From Klebsiella pneumoniae (GTDB lineage Bacteria; Myxococcota_A; UBA796; SXON01), in contig CAMAXZ010000006.1 of the NCBI GenBank assembly GCA_945862325.1, positions 62,001 through 126,000 on the forward strand: a DNA stretch of 64,000 nucleotides, given 5' to 3'. Position numbers and translations under genes: made by a program. The first letter of the stretch is position 1. Every line of letters begins with the position of its first letter. This document shows positions 51,464 to 59,315 of the stretch, piece after piece. A model generated the notes under the pieces. It made no database searches and was not told where the DNA came from. It saw only the letters and a list, made by a program, of their open reading frames with translations.

Positions 51464-52696
51464 TCAGCGCTCCGACGATTCGCCGTGGCGCGCCCGGCGC
51501 CGGAGCAGCGCGAAGGCCACCAACGCGGCCGCCGCCGTGGGGCCGCCGGCTCCGCCGGTGGCGCATCCGCAGCCGGCGGCGCTGCCATCACCGGTGTCGC
51601 CGTCGTCGTCGTCGTCGGTCGACGCGTCGTCGCCGTCGCAGTCCTGGTCGATCCCGTCGTCCGGGACTTCGTCGACGTCGGGGCCGATCGTGGTGTCCTC
51701 GTCGTCACAGTCGTCGCCGCCGCAGGCCTCGGCGGGGACGCCGTCGGCGTCGACGTCGCACAGATCGGCGCCGTCGCAGTCCTGGTCGATCCCGTCCCAC
51801 GGGACTTCGGGCGCGCCGGGGAAGGCGGTGACGTCGGCGTCGTCGCAGTCCCCGGCCACCGCGGACCAGCCGTCGCCCGGATCGTCGCAGAAGGTGCCCT
51901 CCGCGACCGAGCCGTAGCCGTCGCCGTCGAGGTCCTCGAACCACGACACCCCGCCCTGTACGGTGTCGTCGGCGTCGTCGCAGTCGTCGCCGCCGCACGA
52001 CGGGCCCTCGATGCCGTCGTTGTCGCGGTCGCAATCGGCGAGCCAGCCGACCGAGTTGTTCATCAGCGCGAGGAACGCGTCGTCGTAGGGGTCCTGGCTG
52101 CTCCACGTACCGGCGACCGCCATGCCGACGATCCGGCCGGCCTGCCACTCCCGCGCGACCACCGCGTCGTACAGGCCGTCGGCGCTCTTCATCAGCACCA
52201 CGCTCGGGAACTCGTCGTACACGCGCGCGGTGCCGAGGTTGCTCACGGCGGTGACCACCACGTTCCCGTTCGCGACGACCGGGTGGGACTCGAGCCCGGG
52301 CACGACGGTCCAGGTGTCGATCGCGCCCGCGCCGCCGCGCTGAAGCAGCGTGAGATCCCCGAGGAGCTGGTACTTCAGGGCCTGGTCGTAGGTGTAGGCG
52401 TTCCACTCCTGGTGGAGGAAGCCGCCGCCGGCGGCCACGAAGTCGACGAGGGCCTGCTGCCCCGCCGTGTTCATGTCGTTGTCGAACGTGTCGCCGTTGA
52501 GGTGGATCACCACCTCGAAGCCGTCGAGTGAGGGGTTCGTGCCGTCGAACTCGTACTGGATGGTGTCCGACAGGGTGACGGTGTGACCCGCGCCCTGGAG
52601 GGAGGTCTGAAGCGCGGGGACGCCACGTTCGACGGTGTCCCAGAGGATGAGGACGTCAGCGGCCAGGGCGGCGGGGACGAGGAGGGCGAGCAGCAT
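51464..52696 (-). CDS. Secreted MopE-type Asp/Cys repeat protein with MYXO-CTERM-like sorting tail
   Basis: A 410-residue exported protein. Start ATG 52696 (GGAG 8 nt upstream) gives signal MLLALLVPAALAA. The N-terminal domain (ADVLILWDTVERGVPALQTSL; LDGFEVVIHLNGDT; ALVDFVAAGGGFLHQEWN) resembles glutamine-amidotransferase/ThuA-like folds of surface proteins. Next are repeats with Cys and Asp, CGGDDCDDADDTV and DGIDQDCDGADLCD, the MopE metal-binding repeat. The C-terminus has Gly/Cys (GCGCATGGAGG), a hydrophobic segment and RRRAR, the MYXO-CTERM pattern recognised by myxosortase. Convergent with the helicase gene (4-base gap). Confidence 0.88.
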   Translation of the reverse strand: MLLALLVPAALAADVLILWDTVERGVPALQTSLQGAGHTVTLSDTIQYEFDGTNPSLDGFEVVIHLNGDTFDNDMNTAGQQALVDFVAAGGGFLHQEWNAYTYDQALKYQLLGDLTLLQRGGAGAIDTWTVVPGLESHPVVANGNVVVTAVSNLGTARVYDEFPSVVLMKSADGLYDAVVAREWQAGRIVGMAVAGTWSSQDPYDDAFLALMNNSVGWLADCDRDNDGIEGPSCGGDDCDDADDTVQGGVSWFEDLDGDGYGSVAEGTFCDDPGDGWSAVAGDCDDADVTAFPGAPEVPWDGIDQDCDGADLCDVDADGVPAEACGGDDCDDEDTTIGPDVDEVPDDGIDQDCDGDDASTDDDDDGDTGDGSAAGCGCATGGAGGPTAAAALVAFALLRRRARHGESSER

Positions 52697-52788
52697 CGAA
52701 GGCTCCGGTTGAGGCATCCGAGGCTACGCGAACGGCGTGCGCGGCGCACCTCTCCCGGATCTCACATCGGCGCGCGATAGGGGAGCGC

Positions 52789-53421
52789 ATGTGGGAGCCC
52801 CCCGCCGTCCCCCCGCCCCACGCGGACCCGACCCGCGTTCGCGGGGCCCTCGGCGGCGCGCTGCTCTACGCGCAGCCGAGGCACGCCGAGGTGCGCGAGG
52901 GCGTGCTCGCCCACCTCGCACCGCCGGAGCGCAGGGCCTTCCTCGAGATCGGCTTCGATCACGGCATGAAGATCCTCGACCTTGCGCGTCGGCATCCGGA
53001 GAGCCTGTGGCTCGGGGTGGAGCTGCGTCGCCGCCGTGTCGACGCGGCCGCGCCTCACGCTCCGACGAACTGCCTGCTGCTCCGCGCGGACGCGCGCGCC
53101 CTGCTCGCGTCGGTGCTGCCCCCCGGCCGACTCTCCGGCATCTACATCCTCTTTCCGACACCCAGCACCAACGGGCGCCACTTGTTGCTCACGCCGGCCC
53201 TGGTGCCGCTCCTCGGGCGTGCCCTGGCGCCCGACGGCGCGCTGTACCTCGCGACGGACGTCGAGCCGTACTTCCGTTGGGCAGAAGGGATCTTCTCGGC
53301 GTGGGGGTCGGGCGGGGCGGTGCCGGGGACGCCAGTGCTGTCGCGTCGCGAGCGGGTGTGCGCGCGGGACGGGCTCCCCGTGTGGCGCGCGACCTGGACG
53401 CCACCGAAGGAGGACCGATGA
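52789..53421 (+). CDS. TrmB-like tRNA (guanine-N7)-methyltransferase family protein
   Basis: A 210-residue protein in the TrmB family (m7G46 of tRNA). The SAM site is FLEIGFDHGMKILDLARRHPE, then LGVELRRRRVD (acidic loop), LLRADARALL, and IYILFPTPSTNGRHLLLTP. In TrmB the last reads FPDPWPKKRHHKRR, so the catalytic Asp and Lys-rich loop are changed here (FPTPSTNGRH). The C-terminus GALYLATDVEPYFRWAEG matches TrmB. A substrate other than tRNA is possible. It is the first gene of a three-gene operon. Confidence 0.72.
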   Translation: MWEPPAVPPPHADPTRVRGALGGALLYAQPRHAEVREGVLAHLAPPERRAFLEIGFDHGMKILDLARRHPESLWLGVELRRRRVDAAAPHAPTNCLLLRADARALLASVLPPGRLSGIYILFPTPSTNGRHLLLTPALVPLLGRALAPDGALYLATDVEPYFRWAEGIFSAWGSGGAVPGTPVLSRRERVCARDGLPVWRATWTPPKEDR

Positions 53422-53891
53422 ACGCCGACGAATGGAGCGCGCTGATCACCCGGGTGATGGCGGAGGCCGCGGCTCCGGACCCGCGCGACCGCGTGGCGTT
53501 GTTCGCGCCCGAGCCGGTCGGATCGGCGCTCGAAGCGGCCCTGCGCCCGCGCGTCCGCGCGGTGGTCCGCGTCACGACGGTCGCGGATGTCCCGCCGGAC
53601 ACCTCGATCGTTTGCCTTCACTCGTCCCTCCGCCTCCTCCCGCCCGCGGAGCAGCGCGCCCTGCTCTCGGCGCTCGGGCGCCGCCTCCCGGAGCGCGCGC
53701 TCGCGGTTATCGGGGACGCCATGTGGTCCCTCCCGGTCGACGACCTCGACGCCCCCGAACAGTACGGCGCTCCGCTCGTGCACGTGCAGCCGATCGCGAC
53801 GCTCGAGCGCTGGCTGCGCGACGCCGGGTTCCTCCCCGACACGCACCGCTATTCGCCCGGGGTCGCGGTCATCGTGGCGGTGCGCGCATGA
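53418..53891 (+). CDS. Methyltransferase-like protein lacking a clear SAM-binding loop
   Basis: A 157-residue protein; the ATG overlaps the upstream TrmB-like stop (ATGA). It resembles the second half of class I methyltransferases: SIVCLHSSLRLLPPAEQRALLSALGRRLP and ALAVIGDAMW, ending in ATLERWLRDAGFLP. The Gly-rich SAM loop is not visible; the N-terminus reads ALFAPEPVGSALEAAL. It may act as a cofactor-less partner of the TrmB-like enzyme. Assignment is tentative. Confidence 0.55.
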   Translation: MNADEWSALITRVMAEAAAPDPRDRVALFAPEPVGSALEAALRPRVRAVVRVTTVADVPPDTSIVCLHSSLRLLPPAEQRALLSALGRRLPERALAVIGDAMWSLPVDDLDAPEQYGAPLVHVQPIATLERWLRDAGFLPDTHRYSPGVAVIVAVRA

Positions 53892-54703
53892 GGCTCCTCG
53901 TCACCGGCGCCTCCTCGTTCGTGGGCGCGCACTTCTGCTCGATCGCGGCGGCGCGAGGGCACCACGTCGTCGGGCTCTGGCACAACACCCCGCTGCTGCT
54001 CCCCGGCATCATCGCGGTGACGTCGGACCTCGTCGACTTCCGCCCGTCGAAGATCGACGTGGTCGTGCACCTCGCGTGCAAGGTCATGGGCCCCGACGCC
54101 CCCGCCCTGAACCGTCGGATGATGGACACGGTGCTCGCCTGGGGACTTCCGCTCGTCTACGCGTCGAGCACCGTCGTGCACTGGCCGCAAGAGACCACCT
54201 ACGGCCGCGCGCGGCGCGAGGACGAGGCGCGGGTCGCCGCGTCCGGGCTGCCGGCCATCGTGGTGCGTCCCTGCGCGCCGTACGGGCCGGCCCACCCGAC
54301 TCACCGTCCCCGGCACGTCGAGAGCTTCGCGCGCCTCGCGCGGATCGCGCGCCGCTCGCCCGTCGTGCCCGTCGTCGGCAGCGCGGACGTACGGCGCCAG
54401 CCGGTGCACGTGCACGACTTCGCCTCGTCGATCCTCGGTCTGCTGGAGCGCGGCACGTGGGGCAGCTTCGACGCGGGTGGCCCGTCGCCCATGACGATGC
54501 GCGCGATCGTCGCCGCCCTCGCCGGCCGCCCGCGCCTGCTCGCCGCGGTGCCCGTCGACGTCGCCGCCCGCGCCGGCTCGTGGCTCGGGGGCTTCGATCC
54601 CGAGCTCCTGCGCGCGTTCGCGAGCGACGACGTGGTTGACCCCACCCCGCTCGCCGCGGCGAGCGGGGTGACGCCACGGGCGTTCGACCCGGCCGGCGTC
54701 TGA
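53888..54703 (+). CDS. NAD-dependent epimerase/dehydratase family (extended SDR) protein
   Basis: A 271-residue extended short-chain dehydrogenase-like protein. The NAD(P)-binding motif GASSFVG follows MRLLVT, and DVVVHLACKV is the second strand. The catalytic region SSTVVHWPQETTYGRARRE contains Ser and Tyr but Arg at the position of the usual YxxxK lysine. VRPCAPYGPAHP and VHVHDFASSILGLLERG are family signatures. It is translationally coupled to the preceding gene. Sugar or lipid modification is a reasonable guess but no substrate is clear. Confidence 0.78.
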   Translation: MRLLVTGASSFVGAHFCSIAAARGHHVVGLWHNTPLLLPGIIAVTSDLVDFRPSKIDVVVHLACKVMGPDAPALNRRMMDTVLAWGLPLVYASSTVVHWPQETTYGRARREDEARVAASGLPAIVVRPCAPYGPAHPTHRPRHVESFARLARIARRSPVVPVVGSADVRRQPVHVHDFASSILGLLERGTWGSFDAGGPSPMTMRAIVAALAGRPRLLAAVPVDVAARAGSWLGGFDPELLRAFASDDVVDPTPLAAASGVTPRAFDPAGV

Positions 54704-54716
54704 GCGCCGCCGCGCG

Positions 54717-55472
54717 TCACACGTCCACGCCGCTCCGCCCCTCCTTGAGGTTCACCTCGCTCTGACGCCGCATCCACGCGCGCACCCTGGCGAGGTGGCT
54801 GCGCTCGTTGACCAGGGCCGTCTCGAAGCGCTCGGCCATCGGTCCGCGGCCCGCGGCCCGGCACAGGTCGATCAGCATCTCCCACCCTTCGTTGTCGGTG
54901 AGCTCCGCGACCAGGATGGCGTGCAGGCGCTGGCTGCGCGAGCTCCGCGGGTCGGTGCTGACCGCGACGAGGCCCGCCGACGCGACGCCGACGCCGTCGG
55001 CGCACGGGGTCACGCACGTCGGGTCGCCGCCGAGCTCCTCGATCGCGGCCTTCACGAGCCCGAAGTGGCGGGCCTCCTCGTCGCGGATCTCGCGCAGGGC
55101 GGCGAGGGACGGCCCGTGCGGCTCTTCGCCGAGGGCCTCCACCGCCGCGATCAGCGCGTCGTACAGGCGCACCCCGGTGCGCTCGAAGGCCAGGCGCTCG
55201 CCGAGCTTGTCCAGCAGCACGTTGGGGTGGTCGCCCTTGAGGGCCGCGATCCCCGACTTCACGGCGCCGGTCACCGACGACGGCGGCGGCATCGACCCCA
55301 CCGGCACCCGGACGCCGATCCAGTCGGCGCGCGCGCGCAGGAGGCCGTCCGCGTCTCCGGGGGTGGTCGGCCGCGTCTTCTCGCCGGCCTCCCGTACCTG
55401 CGGGCCCTGGATCGGCGCGAGCGCCATCCCGGTGCGATTGAACGTCGTGTCGCGCGTTCCTTCGTTCGCCAT
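54717..55472 (-). CDS. Ferritin-like diiron protein (A)
   Basis: A 251-residue protein with a four-helix ferritin-like core in its second half. Candidate metal ligands are LAFERTGVRLYDAL, IRDEEARHFGLVKAAI (ExxH), VAELTDNEGWEML and NERSHLARVRAW (ExxH). The N-terminal 60 residues are polar and disordered. It is the second gene of a two-gene unit: ATG 55472 overlaps the stop of ferritin-like protein B (TGATG). Role unknown; the paired proteins suggest a hetero-complex for iron or oxygen chemistry. Confidence 0.75.
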   Translation of the reverse strand: MANEGTRDTTFNRTGMALAPIQGPQVREAGEKTRPTTPGDADGLLRARADWIGVRVPVGSMPPPSSVTGAVKSGIAALKGDHPNVLLDKLGERLAFERTGVRLYDALIAAVEALGEEPHGPSLAALREIRDEEARHFGLVKAAIEELGGDPTCVTPCADGVGVASAGLVAVSTDPRSSRSQRLHAILVAELTDNEGWEMLIDLCRAAGRGPMAERFETALVNERSHLARVRAWMRRQSEVNLKEGRSGVDV

Positions 55473-56665
55473 CACGCCCTCCCTGTGGCGCCGATCGCGC
55501 CGAGCAACCGATTGATCTCGCCACCGGGCGCCCAACGGTAGCCCGCCGCGACGGCCTCGGACGGGCTCCCGCCCGCGTTGAGGTGGGCACGTTGACGCGC
55601 CGACGGGCCGTCCGCGGGCTCCTTGCCGGCTTCCACGAAGCGCGTGCCGACGGCGCGGAGGTCCACTTCGCGGGACAGGACGTCGCGTACGAACTGGCGA
55701 TGCGAGCGGAAGTCCACCGCGTCGGGCAGGGTCGCGGGGACGATCTCGGCGGGGTCGCGCTGCTCGACGGTCTTGAAGAGCTGCATCACGTGATGGAGTT
55801 GACCGAGCTCGTACGCCAACATCCGCTCCCAGATCGCCTTGAAGCGCGGGTTCGTCTCGGCCTGGTGGCAGCTCCAGTACGCCCACACCTCCGTGCACTC
55901 GTGCAGGAGCCACTTCTCGAGCCAGCTCTCGGTGGTGTCCGACAGCGACTCGTAGTGGGTGACGTGCTGCTCCTCGATGCTCGCGATCTCGGCGTACAGG
56001 GCCCTCGCGACGGGGTCGGCGAACTGGGGGCCGATCGTCATGTAGTAGTCGCGGGTCTGGTGCTCCGCGGCGGTGATCAGCAGCGCGTTGAGCTTGGAGA
56101 TCGGCGCCGCGGTGGCCTTGTCGTACCCGTCGCGGAGATCGTCTTCGGGCGCCCGGTGCTCGATCGAGGTCGGCCGGCCCGGCGAGATGTCCGTGTAGCA
56201 CTGGGTGATGCTGTTGGCGTCCTTGCCTTCGAGCCGGTCGAGCAGGGCCGCGAACCGGTAGAGGTGGTCGTAGTCCTCGAGCATCCCGAAGCGGTAGGCC
56301 TGGGCGAGGTACGGGTTCGGCTCGGCCAGCGCCACGGACGCCGTGACCTCGACGGCGACCTGCTCGAACGCGATCGTGGTCTCGAGCGGGGACAGGTCGG
56401 GGGGCAGGAGCCAGTTCACCATCACCTGCTGGAAGTGGTCGACGCGGCGGACGCGCGCGAGCTCGGGCTGCAGGTCGCGGTTCATCCGCGCGCAGGCGTG
56501 CAAGAACCGGCCCTGGTTCGCCTCCACGCCGTTCATGAGGATGATGCGGACGCGCGTGAACGCGTCGTCGTCGAGCTTGCTGTGCGGCGTGCCGGCCAGC
56601 TCGCGCCAGGTGAACACCTGTCGGTCGAGCGGGACCCCCCGTTCGGAGTGCAGATCGAGAGGCAA
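55472..56665 (-). CDS. Ferritin-like diiron protein (B)
   Basis: A 397-residue protein. TTG 56665 is chosen because AAGGAGG lies just upstream (4-5 nt); an in-frame ATG at 56719 has no ribosome site. Helices with Glu/His pairs point to a ferritin-like fold: LLITAAEHQTRDYYM, EIASIEEQHVTHYESL (EExH), LHECTEVWAYWSCH and LAYELGQLHHVMQ. Large deltaproteobacterial paralogues of this type have no defined function. Coupled to protein A downstream. Divergent from the VKOR gene. Confidence 0.7.
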   Translation of the reverse strand: MPLDLHSERGVPLDRQVFTWRELAGTPHSKLDDDAFTRVRIILMNGVEANQGRFLHACARMNRDLQPELARVRRVDHFQQVMVNWLLPPDLSPLETTIAFEQVAVEVTASVALAEPNPYLAQAYRFGMLEDYDHLYRFAALLDRLEGKDANSITQCYTDISPGRPTSIEHRAPEDDLRDGYDKATAAPISKLNALLITAAEHQTRDYYMTIGPQFADPVARALYAEIASIEEQHVTHYESLSDTTESWLEKWLLHECTEVWAYWSCHQAETNPRFKAIWERMLAYELGQLHHVMQLFKTVEQRDPAEIVPATLPDAVDFRSHRQFVRDVLSREVDLRAVGTRFVEAGKEPADGPSARQRAHLNAGGSPSEAVAAGYRWAPGGEINRLLGAIGATGRA

Positions 56666-56757
56666 GAGTCCTCCTTGAAAGTGGACGTCGAACCTTAGGA
56701 ACGCCCCTCCGGTCGGCAAGGGGAATATTCGGGTGTGCCGCGGGTATTTGACGCGCC

Positions 56758-58044
56758 GTGCTCGAGCCTGTAGAGGCCGCGCGGTCGAGGGTCGTCGTGC
56801 GCATCTCCCCGTGGCTCCTGTTGTTCTGTGTCGCCGCCGCGGCGGGCCTCGTGTTCGCGGGGCAGTCGACGTACGACTTCGTCCAGCACCTCGACCGCGA
56901 CGTGCACGCGATCACCTGCGGCTACTTCCCGGGCCTCTCGGCGCCGGACGCCAGCGGCGCCACGGGCTGCCACAAGACCCTGATGAGCCCGTACAGCTCC
57001 GTGCTGCGATCGACGCTGTGGGGCGGCCTCCCGATCAGCCTCCCGGCCATGGGCGTGTTCGCGTTCCTGCTGTTCCGGGGGCTCGATCTCGCGTTCAACC
57101 GCGCCGACGACGAGCGGGCGCCTCGGATCTTCCTCGTCGCCGCGGCCGCACTCCCGGTGCTCACGTCGTTGGTGTTCGGCTACATCGCCCTCGTCGAGCT
57201 CGACGCCGCCTGCAAGATGTGCATCGGCATCTACGTCAGCAGCTTCGTGGCGTTCGCCGCCGCCATCGCCGAGCTCCTCACGTCGCGCCCGGCATTGGGT
57301 GCGGAGCTCGGGCTCGCCGACGCGGGCCAGGCGCCCGACGACGCGTCGCCCGTGCGCGCCCACGCGCTCTCCTTCGCGCAAGGGGTCGGCTTCGTCGTCA
57401 TCCCGGCGCTGATCTACGCGGGCACGATGCCGTCCTACGACAAGTACGTCGGCGCCTGCGGCGAGCTGTCGAAGCCGGGCGACCCGAACGGCGTCATGAT
57501 CGACCTCGACGAACGGGACGCCGGCCGCGCCAGCATCGAGGTGTTCGACCCTCTCTGCTCGTCGTGCCGCAGCATGGAGGCGAGGCTCGAGGCGAGCGGC
57601 CTCGCCGAGCAGCTCGACCGCAAGGGCGTCCTGTTCCCGCTCGACAGCGCCTGCAACTGGATGAGCGACGCGACGCACCCCGGCGCCTGCGCCGTGTCCG
57701 AGGCGGTCCTGTGCGCCGGGAAGGACGCGCCCGCGGTCATCGCGTGGAGCTTCGAGCGCCAGTCGGAGATCATGGCGGCCGAGAAGGCCGCCGTCGGGTC
57801 CGCGGCGGCCATGGTCGGCGAAGCCTTCCCGAACCTGAAGGCCTGTGTCGGGTCCAACGCCGTGAAGGCCCGTTTGAACAAGTCGATGCGTTGGGTGGTG
57901 TCGAACCAGCTCCCGGTGCTCACCCCCCAGCTCTTCGTCGACGGGACGAAGCTCTGCGACGCGGACACGGACATCGGCATCGACTATGCGTTGAGCCGGC
58001 TCATCGCGCGCGCGCCGAGCGCCGCCGCCGGGGAGGAACGATGA
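56758..58044 (+). CDS. VKOR-thioredoxin-like fusion membrane protein (disulphide-forming)
   Basis: A 428-residue protein; GTG 56758 is used, GTG 56794 is an alternative. The N-terminal half is a vitamin K epoxide reductase (VKOR) homologue: transmembrane segments (SPWLLLFCVAAAAGLVFAG; RIFLVAAAALPVLTSLVFGYIAL), the loop cysteines around ITCGYF...GATGC, and the active-site CKMC at Cys152/155. The C-terminal half is periplasmic and thioredoxin-like with CSSC at 267-270. VKOR reoxidises the Trx/DsbA partner using quinone; here the two are fused, as in several actinobacteria and deltaproteobacteria. Its stop overlaps the next gene. Confidence 0.85.
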   Translation: MLEPVEAARSRVVVRISPWLLLFCVAAAAGLVFAGQSTYDFVQHLDRDVHAITCGYFPGLSAPDASGATGCHKTLMSPYSSVLRSTLWGGLPISLPAMGVFAFLLFRGLDLAFNRADDERAPRIFLVAAAALPVLTSLVFGYIALVELDAACKMCIGIYVSSFVAFAAAIAELLTSRPALGAELGLADAGQAPDDASPVRAHALSFAQGVGFVVIPALIYAGTMPSYDKYVGACGELSKPGDPNGVMIDLDERDAGRASIEVFDPLCSSCRSMEARLEASGLAEQLDRKGVLFPLDSACNWMSDATHPGACAVSEAVLCAGKDAPAVIAWSFERQSEIMAAEKAAVGSAAAMVGEAFPNLKACVGSNAVKARLNKSMRWVVSNQLPVLTPQLFVDGTKLCDADTDIGIDYALSRLIARAPSAAAGEER

Positions 58045-58736
58045 TGAACAACGGAGTGCACCTGGGCCTCGCGGGGGGCGCGCTGCTCGTGCCGTCGGCG
58101 CTCGTCGGCCTGTGGGTTCACGGCGCCGGGGCGCGCCTCGCCGAAGCGGAGGCCGCGCCGGAGACGGTGCAGGCCGCGCAGATCGCGGCCGCGGCGCACG
58201 AGTCCTATTGCAGCCCCGACCTCAAGAAGGTGCTCAAGCGCGTCCTCCAGAGCTGCGGGCTCCTCGCCAGCGGCGAGGTGCGCGGGTGCCAGCCGATGGA
58301 GGCCAAGAGCGTCGCGTCGATGGGCAGCGGGGACTTCAACAGCCTCTTCCTGCCGATGGCCAAGCGGGCGGGCATCGTGCAATTCGACAAGGAGTCCGCG
58401 GAGCTCGACGCCGAAGACTCCGCGCTGCTCGACCGTGTGTTCGCGGATCAACGAGGGGCAAGCTACTTCTTCGTCGTGGCGCGCTCGTCTCCGGAGGGCA
58501 GCGAGGTGTACAACCGCCAGCTCTCGCAGCGCCGCGGCGAGGCCGTGCTGAACCACCTCCGTTCGACCTTCGCAGACCCCGACCTCGACAAGGAGGTGGG
58601 TCTGCTTTGGCTCGGCGAAGAGGTGGCGCAGCTCGACAACGAGTTCTGCTCCTGGCAGCGGAGCGGCGGCGAGGCGTGTCAGCCCGAGGACCTCAACCGT
58701 TCGGCGTTCGTCACGTGGGTGGACTGCCGCCTGTGA
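58041..58736 (+). CDS. OmpA-like domain protein, cysteine-rich
   Basis: A 231-residue exported or membrane-anchored protein; ATG 58041 (58044 alternative) overlaps the VKOR stop. After an N-terminal hydrophobic helix (LAGGALLVPSALVGLWVHG), Cys residues (SYCSPDLKK, SCGLLASGEVRGC) precede an OmpA-like peptidoglycan-binding domain: IVQFDKESAELDAEDSALLDRVF and RQLSQRRGEAVLNHLRS. Cysteines in the C-terminal part (EFCSWQRSGGEAC, WVDCRL) suggest several disulphides, consistent with the neighbouring VKOR. Confidence 0.8.
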   Translation: MMNNGVHLGLAGGALLVPSALVGLWVHGAGARLAEAEAAPETVQAAQIAAAAHESYCSPDLKKVLKRVLQSCGLLASGEVRGCQPMEAKSVASMGSGDFNSLFLPMAKRAGIVQFDKESAELDAEDSALLDRVFADQRGASYFFVVARSSPEGSEVYNRQLSQRRGEAVLNHLRSTFADPDLDKEVGLLWLGEEVAQLDNEFCSWQRSGGEACQPEDLNRSAFVTWVDCRL

Positions 58737-59314
58737 TCCTCCTCCTTTCGACTCTCCTCGCGTGCTCCGGCGATGAGCCCGCCGTGGCGCCGGTGCGGTC
58801 GGGCCGCTTCGACGCGCCCGTGGCGCCGCCCTCGACCGGCCCCGACCCGACCCTGACGGACTTCTGCGAGGTCCACCACACCGCGGCCGACGCTCCGCGC
58901 TTCGCCTACCCCGAGCTCGACGAGCCGGCGCCTGCGGCCACCGACGCGTGGCGGTGGGTCAACGTGTGGGCCACCTGGTGCGGGCCGTGCGTCGAAGAGA
59001 TGCCGATGCTCGTCACCTGGCAGGCGCGCCTCGAGAAGGAGGGGCTGCCCGCGCAGCTCGAGTTCCTGAGCGTCGACGCGAAGGCGGAAGACGTCACGAA
59101 GTGGCGGGCGTCCCACGCCGCCGCCCCGCCCTCCGTCCGCGTGAAGACCTTCTCGCTCGTGGCTCCCTGGCTCGGCACGCTCGGCGTCGGCGCGGACGCG
59201 GTCATCCCCATCCACGCGTTCGTCGCGCCTGACGGGGGCCTGCGCTGCGTCCGCACGGGCGCCGTCGACGACGGCCACTACGCCACGATCAAGAAGCTCA
59301 TCTCCGGAGGCTGA
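58733..59314 (+). CDS. TlpA/ResA-like thioredoxin-fold lipoprotein
   Basis: A 193-residue periplasmic thioredoxin-like lipoprotein; GTG 58733 overlaps the previous stop. The signal VILLLSTLLAC has a lipobox. The active site is WCGPC (Cys83, Cys86) in WVNVWATWCGPCVEEMP, followed by a typical LEFLSVDAKAED segment. The cis-Pro region near the end (VIPIHAFV) is present. Such proteins reduce or maintain thiols for cytochrome c or outer-membrane protein maturation. It belongs to the VKOR-OmpA redox operon. Confidence 0.88.
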   Translation: MILLLSTLLACSGDEPAVAPVRSGRFDAPVAPPSTGPDPTLTDFCEVHHTAADAPRFAYPELDEPAPAATDAWRWVNVWATWCGPCVEEMPMLVTWQARLEKEGLPAQLEFLSVDAKAEDVTKWRASHAAAPPSVRVKTFSLVAPWLGTLGVGADAVIPIHAFVAPDGGLRCVRTGAVDDGHYATIKKLISGG

Positions 59315-59315
59315 C

